64,000 nt of DNA from Pipra filicauda (taxonomy: Eukaryota > Chordata > Aves > Passeriformes > Pipridae). A program made the translations under genes and the position numbers. Where the stretch lies: NCBI RefSeq assembly GCF_003945595.2, contig NW_024104084.1, forward strand, positions 186,001-250,000, in the 5' to 3' direction. Below the pieces are notes generated by a model. It was given only the letters and a program-made list of their open reading frames with translations. It did not search any database and was not told the DNA's origin. Below, in pieces: positions 1-13,367 of this stretch; the first letter of the stretch is position 1; every line of letters begins with the position of its first letter.

Positions 1-2247
1 AGCTAGTTCACTGTATGCAACTATTTAAAACATTTGAATATGCTTTCTGTGTGCACGGTTTTCTGCTTCAGTGTCCTCCCTTGGCTGCCTTTTCCTAGCC
101 TCATTCTTTAATGCAAAGGACATTTGCAATGAAAATGGGATCTCTGCTTCTTAACAGTTCATCTGCTCCTGCTGCTCATTTCCCCACCTGAAGTCACAAT
201 CCTCCACTTGTGACCTCACCGCAGGTTTCTGTGGTGAGAGGATTATGTTGTTGCAAATAGAGGTTTATAACTTCAGGAAGAGAATGAGCAGCCCGAGCAG
301 ATGGACTCCTTTGAAATGAAGATCCTGTCTTCATGCAAATGCTGTGAACGATAAGAGGACGAGAGGGAGAAGTGGCAGAAGCAGGATTGTTTCTAAATAC
401 AGAGCACAATTACTCGTTGTCCCATTCCATGTCTGGAGCAGGGTTAATAGGAGAGACCCTGTAAGTCCTGGAGTGTTTCAGAGAAGTGATCAGCATTTGC
501 ACAGATTTTAAAGTAACCTTCAGACAGCTCTGATACGTCCCTTAGTACTGCTGGTGTCTGCCTGCTATTTTGGGTGATACCAGATTTAAATCAGGATGGT
601 CTATTGAAAGGAAAAATAGCACAAGTCTTTATTGCTTGAAATAAGAGCCAATTACCACAATCAGGAACTGTAACTAACTCACATACTTTGTGGTTCAGGC
701 TCACAGAGGGACGCTTAGCAGTGAGTCACGCTGGCAGTGAGGGCCATTCCAGGAGAACTGTAGGGCAAGTTTCTCATAACTGGGTAGATTTTCTGGTGAA
801 GCAGCTTTTTAAGCCATGTTTCTATCATGCCATGGGTATTTTACCGTAAAAGTATGCAGCCTCATTCAGCTTGATGCAAGTGCCTGATGCAGTGCAACTC
901 CTGCCTGTGTAGTGGTGTCCAGAAGTTGCGTTAGCACAACCCTGAACCCAATTTATAAACTCCATCTCTTCAGTAGCTGAAGCAGCAAAGATTGCTTTCA
1001 GTTGCAGTCAGCTCTGGTGCCTAAATTTGCATCCCCTGTGCCATGTTCATTGTGTGAATATGCCTAGAGACATACCTTTAACCTCATTATGTATTTGAGA
1101 ATGAAATGACCTTTATCTGTATAACAAACCATTAGACCCAGAACATCCTGCCTTGCTGGGGGCAGTGATCATCAAACTCAGGAGTTGCTTATTACTACAG
1201 ACCTGCAACCATCAATTCTTCTGAACTATCTGAGGAACACAAAAACACTGTTATTGACACTAGGAACAAAAATCTTAGCTTTCTTGTCTCCCAGCATGTG
1301 AGACCCAACAGGTTATCAGTGAAGAGGCATGAAATTATTCTGCAACTGGAGATTGAGCATACCACAGGTTTCTCCTCTTGTTTGGACACAGATCCACAGG
1401 CTTTCTCTTGTGATCCATGGTTCCACAGAAACCAGAGCTCAGTGGCAGGTTGCCTGGCTGTGGACAGGCACATGGGAACATGGAGCACACACTGCAGACC
1501 TCATTGCTGTGGCATGTGAGACATGAGCCAGACACAGTCTTTTTGACATGTTTGTCTGAGCATATCTCATTTTTCATCTGGTTGAAGCTCACAAGAGGGA
1601 GCTGCTAGTAAGTTTTGGAGATGATGAGATAGAGTTATGTGCTCTACAGCCACCTAAGAAATCAGTTGAGCGTAAGTCACCTAACTGAACTCCAGTTTTA
1701 GTCAATCACTGCTTCACTATCCCTTTTACTTCTCTTTTATTGCTTTTACATCTGATTTTCTGCAGAAAGTTGTTCAAAAAAATATGAAACACTCATCGAT
1801 AAAACAAAAATAATAGTGAAATAAGATCCCTAGTTGCAGAAGCTCCCAATGCAGCAGTAATTTGACAAAGAGATAACTGTCACGTATGCATCATCCATAC
1901 TGAATAATTTTATATGTGTGCATTCTGATTCCTAGGAGAACATTTTTTTTTTAAATTCTTGATTTCACCTCTTTGACTGAGGTATTTACATAACTTGTAT
2001 TACCTGCATGATTTTGCAGATCCTCAAAAGGATCTTGGGAAAGGAAACACGCATCTTAGATTTATAGAGAGACTGTACACTAAGTCCATTGTTTATTACA
2101 GGCACTGGCTTTTCAACACCTTTAAATTTAGTCTCTAAACATCTATTCTTCCTCGTCTTGTAAGTCAGTTTCTTGGACAGGGATAGGCTTCTGGGAGGAA
2201 GCCAGGCTATGAGTGAACCACAGGAGAACCTTTCTCATCTGTCCATA
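1..2247. other. Unique non-coding DNA
   Basis: No repeat family or coding region is recognised here. Short open frames overlap on both strands around 1195-1608, but none shows a domain, a signal peptide or a convincing splice context, so they are treated as chance. Confidence 0.6.
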
Positions 2248-2253
2248 TCAAGT

Positions 2254-2820
2254 TAATATATAAATAAATAAATCTATACTGAATGCAACCCTGTTGGGAA
2301 AAATTGAAAGAAAAATTCTGGAAGCGGCACTGAAAGGGGAGAATGTCAAAAAGCTTTGGACAAAACTTTCAGACAGAGGTAGCTTCCACTGCTGAGAGGT
2401 ACGATGTGTCAGTATGCGTGACACTATCATTGGATACATCAAAGAGTGTGTTAGAAACATTTCCGCTACAAAAGGGAACACTGGTTGTGCCTCCCTGAAA
2501 AGCAATGGCATTGACACAAAAGAGCTTGTCAGAGATAGCAAAGGGAAATGCCAGCAACAGTTTTGCAAATATAATGATTCCATCAGTACATTGGCGAGAC
2601 GGGCAATAAAAATGATCAGGGTAGTGCTGGTCACATCATTTTATGTAGATAACATTCGCTATGAATTTAGGCTCTTCTGTTCCTTAAAAATCCCTTACAA
2701 ACTGGTGCTGATTGATAGGAAGCAATCATTATTCATTGAGCTGATGACTCAGAAGGTCCATGAGGTCAACCAACCTGACCTCAAAAGAGTAATGGATTAT
2801 TATAACAGCATCTAGTTGCA
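2254..2820 (+). other. Coding-like stretch of unknown origin
   Basis: A 133-codon open frame runs from an ATG at 2414 to TAG at 2815. The same frame reads back through a single TGA to about 2287, where it gives a lysine- and glutamate-rich, helix-like stretch. The opposite strand is also open for 128 codons at 2248-2634. I recognise no family, domain or catalytic motif. It could be an old retrogene or transposon scrap, or chance. No promoter, poly-A tail or target duplication is visible, so a functional gene is not claimed. Confidence 0.2.
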
Positions 2821-4656
2821 TTATCCAAGTTCAGAGTCTTGTTGGAGTTACTATGTACGGATGAACAGTTGTTGGGCCGATGAATTTATAATCAAACTGG
2901 ATAAAATGTAGGAGATGGAACAGAGTCATGGTGTCAGAGTAGATCAGCAGTAGCTTTTCAGTCTAGCCAAGAAGTCAAGTTTTCTGGCTTGAAGACTAAT
3001 GTATAAGTCTCTGGAGTCTTTTATCCTTTTGAAGATACCCATCAGTGAGTACTGCATAATGTTTCTGCTGCTTATTCAAGAGATCTTTGACAGATGTTTG
3101 GGTTTGGTTTGGAGGGGGGTTTTTGTTGCTGTTTTTTGTGGGTTTAGACAATTATTTTTTGTGTTCTCCTAGAAGACTGAAATAAGATTTTAAAAGGGGG
3201 GTGTGTGTTCTAGCAGATGCTTAGGAACAAAGAAGTAGGATTCTTTCCACAAATATATTCCTGCTTCTTAAAGCGTAGCTTTTAAATCTATGCTGTTCAA
3301 ATAAAAACGGAAAAAGAATAGAAGGTTGTATTTGTGCAAAATGACTCAGTGAAAAGTAAGGATTTCTTCCCAACACATTACCTCAAACAATTCTTCTTTC
3401 TCAGGATCTGTTTATAGATGAAATGACAATTTTAAAGATTTTGGATTAAACCCAAAAAAGCTGCTGGGTAATTTAGACCAACTTAATACAGCTGTGTGCA
3501 TAATTAATTAATAGTTATGCATTTTTTAGCAATAGAAGATAGATATTTTGCAAAATATATTTTATAAGCATTTGTGTGTATTAAAACACTTTTAACAATA
3601 TCACTGGAATTAAACACTTTAAAGAGGTTTTTCCACTCTTTCTCAATGACTGCACAGGCTCACAAATAGTTCTCTACACCTCTATTAGACAATTTGTAGG
3701 TGATTTCAGAGGGATTTTATAAAGAAAGCTCAGCCTCATCATCAGAAGTTGTGTCAAAGTTTACCAATATGAAATCTGATCAGATATTTTTATTATCCAA
3801 AGTTTCAAAGCACCAAAAGGAGGACCTATAATTAGAATGATGAGCAGATGGTCAGACAACCAGTAAGAGAACCTAGCAAAGAAGTGGAAAATTGTAATGG
3901 AAGGTTGGAAAGAAGATCCTTATCAGCTGCCCTTATTAGACTTGAAATATTCTCTCAGGGAATTTGTGAAAACCCCCTAATTTGAGGCTCTTGGTGAGAA
4001 TATAAACTATGATTTAAAGCAGTATCCCATAATATACTGTGCCGTCTATTAAACACATGGAAACACCTCTTAAAAAAGGAAATTGTGAGGTTTCATGGGA
4101 TGTATAGCCTACACAAAACCCCAAAATATGCAAGAAATATGAAAATGAAGTAAATAAATTAAGGGATCCATAAAGTTAAAAAGTGTTCTTAGTTAATTTA
4201 AAAAATATATATTTTACAAGAGCAACTGTATAACTAATTTTTGAATTCTAACAAGTTTTAATCCCTTTCTTCTTCAACTTATGTAAGCTGAAACTTTTTC
4301 CAAGATCAAGATGACTTTTTACTTGTAAACATAGTGTCCCAATAGCTTAAAACATGTTAGTTTACCCTTCTGTGCAGAGAAATTGGGGTGATGTTTATGC
4401 CTATTGCTGTAAGTGTACCAAAGTCCCATGAAATAATCAAAGTAGCTTGTTGGTACACCTAAATTTATTGCATCTCTCTGTCAAAACTTCGTCACAGTAC
4501 CATAGGACAAAATGCTTGATGAGCAGTGAAGTGTTACTCATCACAAGTAGCAAGATGATACATTTCAGTTGCCCAAGACTCCTAAATTTGCACTTGAAAC
4601 AACATCAAATTTTATTTCAGAAATTACCCCTGCTAAAAAGATTACAGGAATAACCT
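2821..4656. other. Unique AT-rich non-coding DNA
   Basis: No gene or repeat family was recognised. There is a T/G-rich tract near 3100-3160 and a 16-bp palindrome near 3543, ATATTTTGCAAAATAT. Confidence 0.55.
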
Positions 4657-5248
4657 ATTCTGGGCTGAATCCAAGGCAGTATGGCCAGCAGATTAAGGGA
4701 GGTGATTGTGTCCCCCTACTCTACTCTAATGACACCCCACCTGCAGTGTTGGGGTCCCCAGAACAGGAAGGACATCAGCCTGAGTACAGAGGAGGCCACC
4801 GTGACTATTGGACGGATGAAGCACCTCTGCTATTAGGAATGGCTGAGAGAAATGAGGTTGTTAAGCCTGGAAAAGAGAAGTTTTCGGGATGACCCAATTG
4901 CAGCCTTTCCAGTGCCTGAAGGGTGTCTACAGGAAAGGTGGAGAGGGACTTTTTATAAGGGCATGTAGTGACAGGACAAGGGGGAATGGTTTCAAGATGA
5001 AAGACAATAGGTCTTTAGATTAGATTACATATTAGGAAAAAATTCTTTACTCTGGGGGTGGCACTGAAACAGGTTAACAGAGAAGTTGTGATTTCCTTGT
5101 CCCTGGAAGTGTTCAAAACCAGGCTGGACAGAGCTCAGAGCAACCTGGTCTAGTGAAAGGTGTCCCTGCCCATGGCAGGGGGTTGGAATGAGATGATCTT
5201 TAAGGTTCCCTCCAACCCAAACCATTCTATGATTCTAGGATTCTATGA
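4657..5248 (+). mobile_element. CR1 LINE, 5'-truncated 3' fragment
   Basis: This is the last part of a CR1 (chicken repeat 1) non-LTR retrotransposon. It begins in the C-terminal reverse-transcriptase region, where the segment near 4680-4720 corresponds to the conserved 'SRSREV..LYSAL' stretch of CR1. It then runs through the C-terminal region and 3' UTR, with the typical 'GGTCTAGTG...CCCTGCCCATGGCAGGG' and 'GATGATCTTTAAGG' blocks, and ends in octamer-like repeats ATTCTATG/ATTCTAGG at 5224-5248. Substitutions and frameshifts have destroyed the frame, so it is a dead copy. The short open frame at 4569-4892 belongs to this element, not to a gene. CR1 inserts usually lack clear target duplications, and none is seen. 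Confidence 0.93.
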
Positions 5249-5761
5249 ACAACAGGTTAGTTGATCTTCCATTTTTATGTGGACAAAGAGGAAGCTGTCA
5301 ATCTGTAAAAAATTTTAACCTTGAAAATAAAATAGAAACTTCTTTAGGAGATAAAAGTTACATTTGTTTGCACCATTTTAGTTCAAAATTGCTTCAAATT
5401 ATTTTATTTTGATTAGTACAATATGAAGCATTTACTTCCACATGTGGTAGGTACTTGAAAATGATGCAGAAAGGAGACGGAGTGAAAATGGCTACTTACC
5501 CATGTAATCTACATTCACTTTAAATCAGATCTGTTGAGCTGTGCCTGGAATGATACAGACATGTGCAAGAAAAAGCTGAAAAACACCTTTAGCAAAATAA
5601 TTGCAAAGATTTGGGATATGCTGCTACCTCTAACAGGTACTGCGGTATTTTTCAAGTAATACAGCATTTCTTTTGACATCTGACTGACCGTCTTTCATGT
5701 TTGGTTTGGTTGGGTTTTTTGTAGTCTGTTTTGGGTGGTTTTTTTTTTTACACTAATAGTA
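5249..5761. other. Spacer between CR1 and a second LINE
   Basis: AT-rich unique sequence. It ends in a T/G-rich tract (about 5699-5750) that borders the 3' end of the minus-strand LINE fragment and may be its simple tail. Confidence 0.5.
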
Positions 5762-6390
5762 TCATGGCTGGGTTTCGCGGACGAAGATTTGGGAAAGGTC
5801 TCTACCCACGTTTGCCACAAGTGCACTGGTGGCTAGAAAGGTCAATACGAGACAGGCATGTTTGGTTGCAAAACACACAGCAGAAAGACTCCTTAGGTGG
5901 TAAATTCCGCAAGGCACGATTCTTTCTGCGTTGTCTTTTCTCCTCAAGGGTGATCCTGCGTGTGTTCTCAAAAGAAGCAGCAGCGTTATAGATGGTGTGT
6001 CTCCAGGCCTCCTGGTTGGAGACCAGAGTAGACCAGTTATGGTGATCAATATGGCCAAGGCTGAGATGTTGTTTCAGGGAGTCCTTGTATCTCCTCTTTG
6101 GGGCTCCTCTCTTGTGGCAGCCAGTGGCAAGTTCACCATAAAGCAGGATCTTAGGGAGGCGGTGGTCCTTCATCCTGGAGATGTGCCCTGCCCAGCACAG
6201 CTGTGTTCTCATCAACATGGCCTCTATACTTGTGACTGCTGCTTGTTCAAGAACAGGTGTATTGGTCACATAATCTGATCAGTGGATGTTTAGGATTGTA
6301 CGGAGACAGCGTTGCGGAAAGGAGCGAGCGAGGGGGAGCTTCACTGGTGCGGACTGTGCCATCGTGGGAGACTAATAGTATATTGTATTA
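5762..6390 (-). mobile_element. Non-CR1 LINE fragment: reverse-transcriptase C terminus
   Basis: The minus strand encodes the C-terminal end of a non-LTR retrotransposon polyprotein. An open frame of 155 codons (6269 down to 5802) contains motifs I associate with this part of LINE proteins: 'SIEAML', 'QLCWAGHISRM', 'LPKILLYGEL', 'RGAPKRRYKDSL', 'EEKRQRRKNRA', and a terminal cysteine/histidine cluster (C-x2-C, then H and C) like a zinc finger. Homology continues upstream to about 6360-6390 through one TGA in place of a probable Trp (near 6285) and a degraded segment. Near the 3' end a frameshift at about 5800 moves the reading to 'RDLSQIFVRETQP', which stops at 5762. CR1 proteins do not end in such a finger, so this is another clade, possibly RTE/RTEX-like; I could not settle which. 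Endonuclease and catalytic RT motifs are absent because the copy is 5'-truncated. Confidence 0.8.
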
Positions 6391-9213
6391 CTTACCCACT
6401 CAACTTACTGAGACTTCCCAAGGTGTCTTTTCAAGACCAGATTCCACAAAGATATTTAAGAATTACACCTATATCGTAATCCTGTCAAATTCAATGACAT
6501 CGAAACTGATGTATATCAATAGGCATTGGTTCCTTCAGTGGATCAAGAAGGATAGCACTCAATTTCTGCTAATGTTTTGGTATTTTTTGCCAAACCTTTA
6601 AATCCTTTCTCTTCTGTGCCCAGCTAGGAGTCCTTGACCCATAAGTATCTCCTTCCTAAGTATCCATCAGGCGAGGATATCCAGTAATGCACTGATGCCA
6701 TATTAGCACAAAATTTGACTCCTTTATTTTTCAAGTTTTATTCCTTAAAGGAAACTTCCAGACATTCTTCTCTCTATTATAAGTTATATTTTTCTTATTG
6801 GAGTAATGAAAGTTCAGTATTGAGAATTTCTATCTGTAATAGAATTTGGAGAGTCAGAGGATTATTTAAAAAGGATCTCTTACTTAGTTGACAGGAAAAA
6901 CAAGTTCATTGTTATGAAGTTTGATTTCTTGACACTTGGAGCTATAGCCCTCCTGGAAAAGAAAAAATTAAAAGCTAGCAAATAGAACAGATTGTTGGAA
7001 ACTGGTGTTTGGGTACCAGCCATACTGACTGAAGTGAGCTTCAGATTGTACTGATGCAGAGCCGAGGGGAAGTTATGGTGCTTGAACTGAAGAACTTCAT
7101 TTCTCATCTATAAAATACCGAATAAAGCCCCATTCACATCTTCTTTCTCATCCCCTAAACCTGAGACACACTCCAATATTGAAAAGCATCATCACAGAGG
7201 AAAAAAAATCCCACCTCATCTTCTGTTGGAGCTGATACTTCAGACCATTTCTGCCTAACCTCAATTCCATTTTTTATCACAGTAGAAAATGGAGCCAGAT
7301 GGGAATGATAAAACTGCCTCTACATTCACTTCATTCAAAGCTGCAAGTTGCACTGAAAAGGATGCATATTTCTCTGTACTCTGAGACATAACGTAGGTAG
7401 GAAAAAGCTCAGAAAACAATATGTGGCAATGTAATATTGTCCAGGTACTGCACAAGACTGAGAAATCTAATATATGTGAACATGAGTGTTTGTATTGTGT
7501 GGGAGGGAGAGCATAAGGATAGACAAATTAAGTATTTTCTTCATCACTTCTATGATAGGAGTTTTGTCTGGAAGAAATGTCATAAAATGTGAGTGAAAAC
7601 AAAGGAAACAAAACCCAGCAGGTTAGATTATTTTTTCCCTTCTTTATTGACTCTATTTCCTTGATTTCAAACCTGGCTGAACTTTACCTTAGCACTGGCA
7701 CATGATTTGAGAAGCTCATTTTTTTGCCCTTCTAGAGTTGTTTTCTCTCCTGTCCTCTGAGGGTGCTGGGACAAACTGGCTTCAGGGGACCTACCTCCAG
7801 CCACCCGGCCAGAGATAAGACAGGGAAGGGGCTGCTCATTTAGCATTTAAAAAACCAAAGGCTATACTTACTTCTTCAGCAAAAAATTGATCACCAATAG
7901 TGAGAAAACATTGTTTAGCCACAGCACACAGACCTTGAGGGATTTATGAGCAGCTACAAGCTCACCTCTTGACTTCAGCTGGAGACTGGGCTGCGTGTCT
8001 GAGTGCCAGACTCTGACCAGTAATGTCCTGTGCAAATGAATTTAGAGATTTTCTCAGCTTGTATTCGTATTCTACAAAAGGTAAATATCCCCCAATTGCA
8101 CCTACTTGGAGCTGAATTATCGACTTCAGCTTTGAAGTGCAAATGAGCTGAATGAAAACATAGACTGCAACATAGGAGCTATTCCTACTTGCTGATTTAT
8201 AGTGCATTAACAGTCTAGTAAGGAAAGCCTTCTATTGCTATGGATTTGTAATCCTTCTGTCCAATTATCTTGAAGATGAAGGCAAAATGCCATCCACTGT
8301 ATGAGGCAATCAATAGTGGTCATTTCTTAAAATTCTTTACTTCCCTTTCTTTCCAGCAATCCAGGTTACAGGATCTTCCATAAATTGCTCTTTCATGGTT
8401 TATCAGCCCTGCTGTTTCTAAGAGCCAGACTTAGGGACTACAGTTATGAAATAAACTGCTATAAACAACCTTTCAGTAGGTTAAAACTATCAGTATTTAT
8501 GGTGAAGGGAAGCTCTTTTAGAAATTTCTAATCACCATAGTCTGTCCATCTAAAACTGACTAAATAAATATGTCAGGAAGTGGGGGGTGGGTGGGAAAGT
8601 CTACCTGATCATTAAAGGCCCATATATTTTTATGACTTTTTCCTTAAATAAATACATACATACATACATACATACATACATACATACATGAAGTCACACT
8701 CTATGAAAAATTTAAGCCCTCAATTCTCAGATTACTGTTTGCTAAAGGGCATTATATCTTCATATAATACAATTTCCAGACTCTGATCTGAAATAGAATA
8801 CAAGTCCTCTCATTTGCCAAAGCATCACATTCCCTTGTTTGATCTTCTATTGTCAGGCATTTTTCTTTCTCTATGGAAAACTTCTTGCTATCACCAGTTC
8901 TGAAATACAATATAAATTTTTTGGATGTTTCCTAGAACTTCCAACATAAACACAGAGTTAAGTTTACTTAAAATATCATGTTTAGACTAAGAAAATACTG
9001 AATAGAGCACGTTCAGTTTATTCGTTATATTTGTGCTCATGTGTTTCAACTATCTATACCTGATAAACAAAACATTTCTCTCACTTAAAAAAAAACTAAA
9101 TAAAGATACAACAATTGAGGTTCATGCCATAGGTGTAATTGGGGGAAACAACCCTCAGCACTTATAACCAATGGAAACCTAGTTATTACAGTCATTGCAG
9201 CCCAGGATGAGAA
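6391..9213. other. Unique non-coding DNA
   Basis: No gene was recognised. The open frames here are short and isolated. The stretch holds one TACA microsatellite, listed separately. Confidence 0.55.
8653..8689. repeat. (TACA)n microsatellite
   Basis: About nine uninterrupted tetranucleotide units, TACATACATACA. It is likely length-polymorphic. Confidence 0.97.
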
Positions 9214-9305
9214 CAGAGTATCATAAAATGGTTTGGGTTGGAAGGGACCTGAAAGATCACCTAGTTCCAACTTCCCCCTCCTTCCCCTACACCCCACAGA
9301 CAAGG
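9214..9305 (-). mobile_element. CR1 LINE 3'-end scrap
   Basis: This is the reverse complement of the CR1 terminus: 'ATCATAAAATGGTTTGGGTTGG' followed by 'GAAGGGACCTGAAAGATCACCTAGTTCCAAC'-like sequence, split here for length. Only about 90 bp of the 3' UTR remains and the octamer tail is reduced to about one unit. It is a short, 5'-truncated, dead copy. Confidence 0.88.
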
Positions 9306-12231
9306 AATATCTTTCTTATCCTCAAGTAAATGTATAGATTTTGGCAAATACTTATACTATGCCCTCCCTAAATTACCAGTTTACTGTTAAGAATAAAGAC
9401 AATGAGGAACAGCTGCCTGCAATGGTGTTATCCAGCATGTACCTGTCTCAAATAAGGCAAAAATTAATTCCAGCCCTTCCATCAAAAGGAAGACAACAAA
9501 GAACCAAAGAGTTACAATGAACCTAAGGAGTTTTTTAGGGGCCAGTGGAATACCATTTTTAGGAATACCAATGTCATGACTGGACAGTGAGCTTCCAAAG
9601 AGTTTCAGCTTCTTGAAAATATCTAATCTGTTTTCTAGAGTGATTTGAGATCTTAAAATGGTTCATAACCTTCATTATTGAAATTCAAATACGTAAGATC
9701 ACTGTGGTATCTGGAAACAGAAAGGTTGTACACGATTTTAGGCTGCAAAGACAGTTGCTATGATATTTTCCAGTAAGGTAAATGGTCTGTGTTTGGTGGA
9801 ACATAGATAAATCATTGTTCAGAGTTTGTTAAGTTATGGCTGTTCTATATGGGTTTCTCTAACGACATTGTAGACTATGAAGTAAAAGGATGTCCTAATT
9901 AATGGAATAACACTTTCTATCACTGGGTTTTTGTTATTCTAGCAATTAAATCATATGCATAATTCTGTCTACAATATTGAAGATTTTTAAATTTATTAAC
10001 AATTTTTATTGAAAAAGTTAAGTTATTTACTAAGGAAGGATCAGCTCATTGATTAAAACCCATGACTCCAAGAAACTGTTGCCATTTAGCCAAGGTCAGC
10101 CAGGAGATCTGTATGTGTTCAAGGAGTCACATTCTGCTGTCAGACTCCTTCTTATGGGCACTGATTTCATAACGCTATCCAAAATTCAATTTTGTATAAG
10201 TGATCCTTGCATTTTCTTGGGAAATATACCATTCTGTTTGGGCTCAGTCCAGAACAAATTATGTAGGTACAATGGAAACACGGTTATCCCATTTCCAAGA
10301 GAATTTTTATCTGCACTACTCTATAAAGCTTTTGCCTCACTTCAAAGTTCAGATGTTACTTTGTAAAGGCAGAATTAATTTTCTTGATTGCTAATCCATC
10401 ACCACTAAGTATGATGCATATGGTATCAAACATAGGTATTTCTGCTATCATTAATTGTGGCACATTGTCACAACCGATAAGGAAATGCAATGTGAGAACA
10501 AGAAAACAGTCGCTGGATTTGGCAGCTTACCTTTGTTTTCCTAGTCACCATGGCAGGTACCAACTGAAACCCTTAACTCAGGAGGGTGACTGTGTGAATA
10601 AACGAGGAAGAGAAACTCAGGACTTGGAGAGCATCAATCATTCAGCTATGTCGTCTCACACTCAGTTTGCAGTGCTGTTGTTCAGTGAGAGATAAAGATG
10701 AATAGGTCTGGAGAAGGAGGGGTGTCTGTAAAATATCCCAGTGCTTGGGAGAAAAGGCATAACTTTTGGCCCTGAGAATTTTTTCTAGAGAAAAGATGAG
10801 ACAGTTACACAGAGGGAGGGAGAAGGAAATTAAAATGTGCTTGATAACAGAGAAATCAAGAAAAGAACTGTGGTTTAAATGGTAGGTAAAGTACAGCTGA
10901 AGTGATAAGTATCATATGATAGGCAGGAAAGGAAATTAACAAAACATAAGTTATCAGGGTAGAAAACATCTAGGTCCAAGCCCAACAGCAGGTAGAAATG
11001 TTCAGGTCAGTAGGAAGAGAATGAGCTGTTTTCATTTTTGAGAAAGAAAGTCCTAATGTAAAGTGCTAGGGAGGTATTTTGAAAAAAAAATGTATGTATT
11101 TTTCTGTTTCAGTTTGGTTTATGGAGAGAGAATAGAGTCACTGAAATAGCTGTGAATTACAGATTAAATCATTTTATTATTAAATATAAAAAAAGTCAAT
11201 GGAGATAGATCCTTTTGAGATTGTACAGATGTTCCCCAGAGTATCTCCATAATATGGCAAGCTTATATAAGCAGGGAGATAAGGAGGTGAATCTTGTATT
11301 TTAAAACTTGAAGAAGCTATTATGATTATCTTTGCTGACCCCCAAAGTAATGCAGATCTAGAACAGCACAATCATTTCTGCATTAGATGAAGAACTAGTG
11401 TTAAAAATTTTTGGACAGTGTTGCAGCCCACATTGCCCCATAGGGAGGGTCCCATTAATTCATTTAGGCATCACAAAATGGTGTTGAAATCTTCTCCAGC
11501 CGCTGGTTAGGAGGGAAAAAAAAAAAAAAAACAAAAAAAACACGAAACAACAAACCTGCCTAACTCTGCTCATTTATTGCAAACCTGCGCGTTGAACGTT
11601 GTATCACTCAGTAGCACAACGTATATTTTTTTTATGATTTTGCATTACTATTACCTTTACTATTAAGGGAAACCTAATCTCAAGAAGCAGACTCTAGATT
11701 AGGTTGCTTTCTTTTCTCCTGAATTTACTAGATGATAGGTCTCCAAAGATTATATTACAATTTAGAACTGAGACAAGGGACTGGCCTGACTCTCCCAACT
11801 TGCTATGATTATAGGTATTTTTTGCCTCTGTTTAGCTTTCCTCTTTATTTTTTTCTTTCTAAACGTAGTCTTCTTATTAAGTGAATTCCTGACTTTTCAA
11901 TAAAAACCGGGAACAGACCAGAAAAATACTTGTTCCCATTCCACACTGAGCTCTGTTCTTCAGTTCTGCACTTCTCAGCTCTATATGTTGAAGGGGCAAC
12001 TTGCAGCTCTCTGCATTGGTGGCTTCCACAATCTATTTCCCACTCTCCTCATAGGACCTCTGCTTCTTATTTCTCTGTTGGTTAACGCTAAACTATTTTG
12101 CTATTGCAAATCATTCATGCTCATCCTTCTGTAACTTTATGAATCTTCGGCTGCTTCATATATCTTAATTTAAGTGAGATAAAAATAGGTGTTCTGGGAT
12201 CAGGAAGTAAAATAGATGCTATAACAGTGCT

Positions 12232-12255
12232 GTAATAATAATAATATAATAATAA
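12232..12255. repeat. (AAT)n microsatellite
   Basis: Interrupted TAA/AAT units, 'TAATAATAATAATATAATAA'. Confidence 0.85.
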
Positions 12256-12460
12256 AACAACCATCAGAATAACAACAAACAGTGGTAAGATTGGTAAGTG
12301 ATTACTATCTTTTTCACTGTTTAAATGACACTAAATAGATACTAAATGACATAATGAACATAAGATACATTATATGATGCATTGCATACTTTTTTTCTGG
12401 CATATTCTTAATTCAAGCATTCTAAATTATAAACTTATTGTAAAATGCATTTATATATTT

Positions 12461-12491
12461 GCATGCATATATATATAAATATATATATACA
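12461..12491. repeat. (AT)n microsatellite
   Basis: TATATATA runs broken by AAAT. It lies immediately before a CR1 scrap. Confidence 0.85.
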
Positions 12492-12507
12492 CAGTCACAA
12501 ACACCTT

Positions 12508-12582
12508 CATAGAATCATAGAATAGTTTGGTTAGGAAGGGGCCTTAAAGATCACCTAGTTCCAATTTTAACTAGGCTAGTTT
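12508..12582 (-). mobile_element. CR1 LINE 3'-end scrap
   Basis: The plus strand reads 'TCATAGAATCATAGAATAG', then the GGAAGGGGCCTTAAAGATCACC block and 'TAGTTCCAA', which is the reverse complement of a CR1 tail with two octamer units. Homology fades after about 12570. It abuts an AT microsatellite. Confidence 0.9.
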
Positions 12583-13367
12583 TAATCTACTTCAGAAACA
12601 AAACAAAACATTTAAGTAGGATTAAATTTATTCAAGTCACTTCTTAAAATCCAGCCTTATTTTCTGGGTCTTTCATACACATTCAGAAGCAGATAAATAT
12701 CTTTAGAGCCTTTAGTAAGACCAGAAAGATACCCAACATAGGTATGTCTTGTCTCCTTGTGATGCATTCTGCTCCATGGAGGAATTTTTTACTGAGGGTA
12801 CCAATGCAGTACACGTTTCAACTGGTTTTAAACAGGAATAGTTTGCAAAGTCTGACATTAAGAGTAATATTAAAAAGCAATCAGGAAATCCTAAGCAAAG
12901 TGCATTTTCTTTAGTACAATATTTTGTTTAAAGTTGGGCTAAAAGATGACCACAAAGAAGAAGAAGGAGCCAGTAAAGAGTTTATGTGCTGCATTGAGCA
13001 GCCAAATTAATGTTGCTACACGTGGCATGATGTAAGGGTACTTTCATATACATTTAAATTTAGAGAGCAGAGGGGCTGTGGTGTCTAATCTGAATAAATT
13101 GCCGAGTATGTGAAGGGCTCAGCAAAGTGATAAACCCAGAGCAAGACAGGGAAGCTGCTTCTGGGGTGAAATGACCAACAGCAATTTGAGGTCCTGGTCC
13201 TTTTTTGAAATAGATTTGAGTCTTTTCATTCATTGACATCTGCAGGTTTGGATCAAGCTAACAGCAGGGAAGCATAATTTAGCTAGCTGAACGTGCAGAA
13301 AGAAATTCAGGAGGAAGGAATTCACTGAGCCTTACTGGCATGTGGCCATGGACTCTGGAAGTGACCT

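Larger units (their letters stand above)
9306..12507. other. Unique non-coding DNA
   Basis: No gene was recognised. It contains overlapping open frames at 10049-10394 and 10384-10695 without any recognisable domain, an A/C-rich tract at 11516-11555, and small AAT and AT microsatellites near 12232 and 12461. Confidence 0.5.

Noticed and set aside
1195..1608. Overlapping open frames on both strands
   Set aside because: No shared frame with splice sites, no domain, and lengths under 100 codons.
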